Assembly (NCBI GenBank): GCA_029204225.1
Contig: CM055109.1
Coordinates: 36,280,496 to 36,344,495 of the forward strand
DNA from: Diphasiastrum complanatum
Taxonomy: Eukaryota; Streptophyta; Lycopodiopsida; Lycopodiales; Lycopodiaceae
Direction: 5' to 3'
Length of the DNA stretch: 64,000 bases
Made by a program: the position numbers and the translations under genes. Position 1 is the stretch's first letter, and the number at the start of each line of letters is the position of its first letter. The notes beneath the pieces are model-generated. The model made no database searches, was not told the origin of the DNA, and worked only from the letters and a program-made list of their open reading frames with translations. This document shows, piece after piece, positions 56,960-64,000 of this stretch.

Positions 56960-57111
56960 AAACTGCTTCTATCCTTAGAAGCTAAACTTCGGGAAATTCT
57001 TCTTTATGCTATCAACTCTCTCCCACGAATCATCATCTTTTGTTGTGTCGTCGATGTAGCATAGGGGTCCGTCACTGGGAGCGGCAACCTCGCCTTCACC
57101 TGCATAGCAAG
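56960..57111 (-). pseudogene. C-terminal end of a gypsy polyprotein
   Basis: The frame ends SWERVDSIKKNFPKFSF before a stop at about 56975-56977. This resembles the end of the gypsy integrase/chromodomain region (W-x-x-x-x-x-I-K-K-x-F-P-x-F). The purine tract and LTR follow in the right order. Upstream it is cut by GA-rich LTR DNA. Confidence 0.6.
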
Positions 57112-57836
<725 letters not shown>

Positions 57837-57854
57837 GGATCCACGGCCCAAAGT

Positions 57855-57874
57855 AGTGTCAGTCCCTCGGCACT
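57855..57874. other. Hairpin 18 bp before the LTR
   Basis: On the minus strand AGTGCC pairs imperfectly with GACACT around GAGGGACT. Same place and spacing as in the two related copies. Confidence 0.6.
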
Positions 57875-57981
57875 AGGCTCCAACTGTCGTGAAGGGGCGC
57901 TGTTGTCGGTTCTTTTATTGCTAGGACATGGGTGCTTCAGAAAAAGCGTGGATAGAATTCGCTTACGTAAAACCTGAGGCT

Positions 57982-59408
57982 TTATTGATTATTGATCAGC
58001 AAAAAACTGGACTTGTTAGATTTCCAATAATACCCATAAAGGTCTGGTGGCCATTCCGGGTAACCTTGTTTATTGACAATTGGGTAGTCAAGGTATTCCA
58101 TCGGAGGATCCCAAGATAAATCTTGCTGATATAATGGATCTTCATAGATCGGCGCAACTGGTCCCAATGTCATAGGCTCCCCCAGATCATAATGTGGATA
58201 TGACGTGCTTGCTTGATGCTCTTGTCTGTCCAGGTGTTCGAAGTATGCATCAGCCTGACGACTTTCCTCAGCAGTCAATATCATAGATTTAGGACAAGGC
58301 TTTATCATTGTAGGTTCTGGTTCTTGCTGTGCAATTGGCCATTTTGGGCTTGGATTCTCTGGATTTGGCCTTTGAAGAATGGGTATACCCCGAATTGGCG
58401 TTGATTTGGGGGTCTGTTGAATTGTGGAACAATTAGACTTTGGTTGAATCTTGCTCGTTGAGGGGCAATCATCAACTTTAGTCTTCTCTTGGTCATTGCA
58501 CTTTCCCGTTGAAGGCTGTGTGATGGCACTTTTTCTTGGATCTTGTGCTGAATAGCCTTGAAGATGCCCTATTGATGCTAGTTCCCTTTGTAATTCATCA
58601 CTAAGAATTCTTCGCATTGAGTGCAAAAAAAGCCCTGATAGATTATGCTGGAGTTCCTCGGTTGTCCGTGTCTTGATTTCCTCGACAATCATTGGCTTGA
58701 TGAATTCTACCATCTTTGTCTTCTGTGATGGTTCTACTTGTTTGCCCGAGGGTATCTTTGCGTACCTTGGGACTTTTATCAGAGTTTCTTCTTCGTCACT
58801 CGCTTCATAACCCAGTGGCACTAAGATTTTTCTTTGGAGATCATCCAAGTACCAGGTGTCCAATCAAGAATCCGCGCTTGTTAAAAGGACAAAATGCAGA
58901 GCAACAGGCTTGTCAACAGCAAGATCCAGCGGTTCAACGGTCAGAAGTAGAAGGTACATTTGTCCTCTTCAAGAAACTTAATAGAGCGAGCATAAGCTTG
59001 CTGACAGCTTAAAGTGCAAGGTTCTGGGGCTTCCACGGCACTTGTTCTGCTTGACCTTGCTGCACTTTGTTGCCTTCCATGGGGTTCCATTCTTGTTGGA
59101 TCATTGCTCGTTGTCGACCTTTGTTCCTCTGATTCCCCATCTAGATAGGAAAAATCCTTCTTTCCGAGTGAGATTTCCATCTTGGCAGCATCCTTACAGA
59201 GTTGTACAGGTGACGCATAGGATGCTAATTCTGCCATACCAGATCTGATCCTTTTGGGCAGTCCAGCATAGTATTTTGCCATGACGAACTGTTCAGAAAT
59301 CGGTGGATTACAATCCTTCACTAGATGATAGATCCGATAGGTGTAGTCTCGGATTGTTTCAGCAGGGAACTTTTTAAATTTCGATAATCCTACAAGGGCG
59401 GTCTCCAT
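57982..59408 (-). pseudogene. Second, inverted copy of the gag-only element ORF, rearranged
   Basis: 59408-58951 matches the gag start of the plus-strand copy from its ATG (METALVGLSKFKKF) to the end of the first exon-like half. 58836-57982 matches the C-terminal half from KILVPLGYEASDEE to the stop. Between them, 58838-58950 is present in the opposite orientation and the stretch equivalent to 47343-47785 (including the internal TAG and two Cys/His clusters) is missing. Identity to the other copy is about 93% by eye. The C-terminal frame of about 285 residues is open. LTR and hairpin follow at 57836-57874. Homology on the gag side stops at about 59425, just before the ATG. Confidence 0.8.
58838..58950 (+). 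other. Micro-inversion of about 113 bp inside the gag-only element
   Basis: The plus strand reads DHPSTRCPIKNPRLLKGQN and onward, exactly as the plus-strand copy does at 47229-47342, while both flanks read as the minus strand. Confidence 0.88.
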
Positions 59409-59424
59409 AGTTCAGCACTAGAAT

Positions 59425-60120
59425 GTCGCAAAGTAGCTAGTTGGTGAATTGCTTCAAGATTTGCTCAATGACTCTGGTGTTCCAACTTTTTTTTTTTTTT
59501 GAAGTGGAAGAAGAAAAAGAAGAGGAGAAAGGAATCAAGAAAACAGGGATCTGTATGGATGTGAACAGAAACAAAAATGGATTTAACAGATAACCGCAAT
59601 GAAAGTTATATTGTCAAGAGAATATGGAGATGGACAGAAAAGTGTGGACAGAAAAGTGATGGATGATTTGTATGGATGGTGGTAGAAACTGATTTTTCTT
59701 GGTACTGATCAACTTGATATGCAGTTCATTCACTTGGTTTAGTCCAGGGATGTTGGATCTTGATGGATATTGTGACTACAACTAGATTTGACAAGATCAG
59801 ATCAGTTTCAGGTGGCTAATAGTGTGATTTTAGCCTCTTTTCTTGGTTCTTTGTGGTTTTTTTTTTTTAAGATTTCTTTAGATCTGAGTGAATCTAACCT
59901 TCAAGCTTCTTACAATAGCTGTATATGGACGATTTCTAGACAATGTGAGTTCTGCAAGAGTTCTTGATGGGCAGATTTGTCAGGATCTTGAAAAAACTCA
60001 GTTTTTTGGCACTTTTTGGCACTTTTTCTTAGATATTTCTAGATCTAACCATTGGATCTTCACAAAAATTTTAGAGTAGCCAGATCTTGGTTAGATCTAT
60101 CTAAAAAACTCTTTACAAAG
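59425..60120. other. Non-coding DNA, possible retrotransposon leader
   Basis: A 14-base T run at 59490-59503 and AGAAG-rich DNA follow the end of the gag homology. No ORF is recognised. Confidence 0.4.
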
Positions 60121-60725
60121 GTTACTTCCTAGCAGATCTCAAAAAATCATGGAAAAAGTGCATCTTTTTGGGGTCTTTTTGCAAAATTTTAAGATTTTCT
60201 AGGAAAAAAACCTTTTCAGACTAGTATGTACTTGTACCTCAGTCAGATTCAGCTGCTCACCTAGCTGCAAGAGTTACTTCCCAAGGAAACTTAAAAAATC
60301 TTGAAAAAAGTGCATGTTTTGGGGGTTTTTTTGCAAAATTTCAAGCTTTTCTGGGAAAAAACCCTTGCAGACTAGTATGCACTTGTATCTCAGTCAGATT
60401 CACCTGCTCACCAAGCTGCAAGAGTTACTTCCCAAGGAAACTTAAAAAATATTGAAAAAAGTGCATTTTTTTGGGGTTTTTTTGCAAAATTTTAAGATTT
60501 TCTGGGAACAAACCCTCGAAGACTGGTATGCACTTTTATCTCAGTTAGATTCACCTGCTCACCAAGCTGCAAGAGTTACTTTCCAAGGAAACTCAAAAAA
60601 TCTTGAAAAAAGTGCATTTTTTTGGGGTTTTTTTGCAGAATTTTAAGATTTTCTGGGAACAAACCCTCGCAGACTGGTATGCACTTGTATCTCAGTCAGA
60701 TTCACCTGATCACCAAGCTGCAAGA
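60121..60725. repeat. Tandem array, four units of 151-152 bp
   Basis: GTTACTT marks unit starts at 60121, 60273, 60424 and 60575; the fifth start at 60726 is followed by unrelated DNA. Each unit carries AAAAAGTGCAT, GCAAAATTT and CAGACT.GTATGCACTTGTATCTCAGT. The first unit is the most diverged. Since 151 is not a multiple of three, open frames across it shift from unit to unit. Confidence 0.92.
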
Positions 60726-61260
60726 GTTGTTGCCCGGTCACCACGTGTCCGAGCAACCAGAATTTATCCCATAAGTTTTCTTATTAAATTTTTCAAAGGC
60801 CATATATACCCAATGTTTTCCAGAGTCATACTTGTGTGTACCTGTGCGTGCTGGTATCCGGTGCCACTGCACCCGCTGCCCAGCGCCAACGCCTCCTGCC
60901 CATGCCTGCCTGGAGCCAGCGCCCGAGACTGCCCGGTGCCACCTTGCGGCTGCCTAGCACCCACCAGCACCTACGCCTGCCCGGCGTCACATGCAATGTG
61001 CTCGTCAAAATTCATTTTCAATGAGCACTATGGGCCCGCGAAGCGAGAAAAAATGGGTCGGGCAGCCCACTCCACGTGTCGCACAGGCACTGGAACGGGC
61101 ATTACCCCCCTCCCGTGCAAATAAGCGACTTCGGTAAACTCCTTTTTAAAAAATTTCTCAACGAGGGCCCTGAGCGAATCAGCGAGATGTCAATGGAAGA
61201 AGTACCTGCTCTTCCTACCGAGTGCAATTCTGGAACAGTGCTGAGGTATGTTTTCTCAAA
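60726..61260. other. GC-rich non-coding DNA
   Basis: 60840-61000 is unusually GC-rich (repeated GCC/CTGCC phrases) in an AT-rich setting. It gives overlapping open frames on both strands with no recognisable protein. Confidence 0.45.
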
Positions 61261-62640
61261 TTGATTTTGTGTCATCTAAAGAAAATGACATTTTGTGAGT
61301 GTGAAATATGATTGAATCTTATAGCTTTATGATATGTATGTGCTTCTAGAAGGGTTAAGAAAATACACGTTTTCCATACACCATGCTAGAAATGGTTGGG
61401 AGTAATGGTTTGTTATTTTTCATGATGTTGTTGAGGTGAATGTCTTAAGTAAATGTTCAAGCAATATTTTTGTGGTGTAATATGTCTCTAAATCGGTTGA
61501 TTCTCGTTGATCTTTACATCCCAATCTCTTGGAATATAGAGGTAGGGCTAATGGAAGCCTGGTGAGGTAGAATATCCTCCCGAGCCTAGGAGATTGAACA
61601 CAGTTGCTTCTATTTTGATGCCACACCTAGAACACAATTCCCATTGTGCCATTGGAATACATGGGCATTGCGGGATTCACGGGCCCCTGGAACTCGGGTC
61701 CGCTCACTAGCACGAGCACGCTAGTCTAAGAGGAAATTGGGTAAGCATCAGAAAATCTTCATCTTAAAACAACAAGACCGATCGACAATAAAGGTGGAAA
61801 AATCCATTATCACTAGCCCCAGTACGACACCGTTCTGACCTTCGTCATTCGCCCCTTGCAAATACCTTATGTAGGACCACAAACTTTGATACTAAAGTTA
61901 TTAACCCATTCTCATAGAATTGCAAGGGTGGGGTCATGGGTAAGATAGCCAATTGATCACACTTGAGACTCTCTCCTAGAAAACATACTCCAGCCTCCCA
62001 GAAAGATAGCATTATCCGGAATTAGTAGCCACAAAATTCTATACCCCCTTATGACTAAGATGAGTAATCATGGAAGATGCAACCGAGAACCAACTCTAAG
62101 GGAAGGGGAAAACTGACAAACATATAATCAAGGTTACAATAGGGAAATGAGACTAAAACCTCTCATCATTAGAAAAAGAAGAGCTTTTAGAGGGAGCTTT
62201 GATCCAGAAGGGGGTCATAAGCTAAGAAGAGATTATGCATTGCGAACCCAAATAAGGGACATGGCTGACATCACTTCCAATCAATAGGAGGATTTTTTGG
62301 GGTACAAGGAAAAATAACAAACAGACAAGACAAGGGGGTTTTGAATGGGGAGGGGATCCCCAATTGCACATAGTACTGAATGAGAGATAAGGACATGTTA
62401 TTGAGGGCTATACTTGGTTCTAGAAGTCAAACACAGTGATAGATAAATGAGTGTTGTTGGCAAATTTTGAAGAATCCCCAAGATGCCGAGCCAAGCTATT
62501 CTAAAAGAGCACCTCTCACCTAGACCGAGGAGGTCCTTGAGGAAGAGAGAAGGATGAAGATGAGAGCCGAGCATGAGAGAGGAGGAATACTGGCTAGGAA
62601 TACAGTTTAAATCATGTGAGCCTCATGGTGAATCCCAAGA
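61261..62640. other. No gene recognised
   Basis: About 1.4 kb without conserved coding motif, long frame or repeat that I can support. Confidence 0.5.
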
Positions 62641-63240
62641 GAAGGAATGACCATGTAGGAGCTAGTAGTATTTCTAGGCAATGTAATAAATGCAAGTCGA
62701 CCCTCTTAAATATCTTACAGTGAACCACCTTTTGATGGTGACCTATAGTGGAAGAGCTAATTCCACTTGAAATTTGTAATTGGTGGAATTGCCACTTAGG
62801 CTCCACATGGGCAGACTCTTGGGTTATTTAAGAGCCCCCTCTCTTGTGAGGGAGCTTTAAATGTAATGTCATTTGCTCTTGTTTCGAATAAGAAGATCTT
62901 CCACGAGTTTTTGACATTCTTGAAGCTCCTTGTTCATGATAGCTTTCTTGAGTGATTCTATTATGAGTATGCCCTTCTATTTCTTTGAATGTGATTGTGG
63001 ATTAATTGTGAAATATATAATTTCTGCATTCTTTCATTTTGTAATGTGGATTAGAGTGGATTAGATCTCTTATTCTATGTTTTTAACGTAGTTTCAGCAT
63101 ACAAGTAAACTAAGCAGGTTGGAAATGTGGTGTAGATCTTGCATAACCTAGACATTCCAGTTCTTGATGTCCTTGGGTAGTCCAAGAATCAAGAAATGAG
63201 TGTTTCTTGATCCTTGGATTTTCAATATGTTGTTAGGTAA
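62641..63240 (+). other. LTR-like promoter region, tentative
   Basis: TTATTTAAGAG near 62824 resembles a TATA box. The next 150 bp (GAGGGAGCTTTAAATG, TTCGAATAAGAAG) look like the transcribed part of a plant LTR. No partner copy lies in the window. Confidence 0.3.
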
Positions 63241-63881
63241 TTTGAAGAAACCAAGAGTTTCTATCTTTCAAAGCCTTACAATTTTTTCTTAGTTTTTTTT
63301 CCTTTGCTGTTTTTAGCGACTGTGAATTTTGAGCTATGTCTTGCACAGTCTGCATTTTTGAACTGTTTTGTCACACAGTTCGCATTTTAGGGTCATGAGA
63401 AAAATTCATCCGTAGGTCTAAAATACTTAGAAAATAAATCTAAGAATTTTTTCCGACACTATCGCATTTCTCACATTTTTGCGAGAAAAGCGAACTATCC
63501 CTAAAAAGCCTTAGAAAGGTTTAGACCCTTAGAAATAGGGACACTCACTCTTAGAAAAGTGAATTTTGCCTTAGAAATGGTTTATGTCCTACTGTCGCGT
63601 TTTTTGCCTTTCGAGAAAAAGCGACACTGTCGCCAAAATGCCTTGAAACTAGTTTCTGGCCTACTGTCAACTTTTTCGCCTTTTCGTAAAAAAGTGTCAC
63701 CTACCCTTAGAAAAGAGACATTGTCCTACAGTCGTGTTTTTTGCAATGCTTTGTCAAATTCATTTGTATCAAAGGTAGCATTAGAATGCTTTGCCATTTT
63801 TAGCTTTTGTAGCTTGTTGTGCAAAGATCTTAGCCAAGTATTTTAAGAGTTTGGATCCATTCAAGATCCACTTTTTTCACA
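63241..63881 (+). repeat. 5' LTR of a plus-strand copia element leaving the window
   Basis: The right edge ends TTCACA directly before the primer site. The left edge is inferred from the inverted fragment at 48931-49065, whose homology stops at TGTGAAGAAACC. The LTR contains repeated GCGACA/TGTCGC phrases, also seen inverted at 46340-46650. If the left edge is wrong the LTR may extend to about 62650. Confidence 0.65.
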
Positions 63882-63893
63882 TGGTATCAGAGC
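63882..63893 (+). other. Primer-binding site, initiator Met-tRNA type
   Basis: Exact TGGTATCAGAGC, directly after an LTR end in CA. The element's gag would lie beyond 64000. Confidence 0.92.
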
Positions 63894-64000
63894 TGGCCGG
63901 CCGCTATTTATAGTAAAATTACCATTTATGGTGATATTTGGATGTTTGATCAAGTTCTAGCATGATTATGCATTGCATTGTTGATCAAATCTTACTAACC

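Noticed and set aside
60121-60725. CRISPR-like array
   Set aside because: The units are contiguous 151-bp repeats without unique spacers, in plant nuclear DNA.
60603-61124. 173-residue plus-strand frame
   Set aside because: It runs through the 151-bp array into a GC-rich non-coding patch, with overlapping frames on the other strand and no domain.

Overview
This is nuclear DNA from a land plant. The only intact host gene is a cellulose synthase-like D (CslD) gene on the minus strand at 32016-35954. It has three exons with clean GT-AG introns and encodes 1165 residues. Almost everything else is degraded LTR-retrotransposon DNA, Ty1/copia and Ty3/gypsy, plus simple and tandem repeats. No bacterial, viral or organellar gene set is visible. 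The species cannot be fixed from the sequence; a repeat-rich vascular plant outside the well-known crop lineages (for example a fern, lycophyte or gymnosperm) is only a guess.

Layout. 1-1953: a broken copia pol on the plus strand. 1954-7952: a structurally complete minus-strand copia element with two 277-bp LTRs, a primer-binding site, a polypurine tract and a 5-bp target duplication. 7958-12160: an odd minus-strand element with copia gag and protease but unrecognised downstream ORFs. 12160-16620: a gypsy protease/RT-start fragment joined to a copia RNase H scrap and a copia integrase-RT-RNase H remnant. 16620-24440: nested and permuted LTR elements, two of whose LTRs have a primer-binding site on one side and element 3' sequence on the other. 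24440-26960: degenerate minisatellites and LTR-like DNA. 27000-28671: a broken copia with an in-frame 55-codon duplication. 28672-31035: two direct repeats of about 0.77 kb flanking an unrecognised 184-residue ORF.

32016-36900: CslD and its upstream region, with (GA)n tracts. 37230-42705: two degraded minus-strand copia elements. 42711-46650: LTR remnants, an AT microsatellite and a tandem repeat block. 46660-48930: a plus-strand gag-only element. 49097-50367: a tandem duplication and a (CT)n tract of about 333 bp. 50813-52311: gypsy integrase and gag fragments. 52309-56959: copia and gypsy fragments fused to each other on the minus strand. 57111-59425: an inverted second copy of the gag-only element carrying a micro-inversion. 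60121-60725: four tandem 151-bp units. 63241-64000: the 5' LTR and primer-binding site of a plus-strand copia element that runs off the window.

The genes do not form a pathway. CslD is the functional host locus, sitting between retrotransposon debris. The remaining interest lies in how elements have recombined: repeated gypsy::copia joins, one-LTR permuted copies, non-autonomous gag-only elements, a conserved hairpin at a fixed distance from the LTR, and palindromic G-box motifs inside LTRs. All homology statements here come from reading the sequence by eye.
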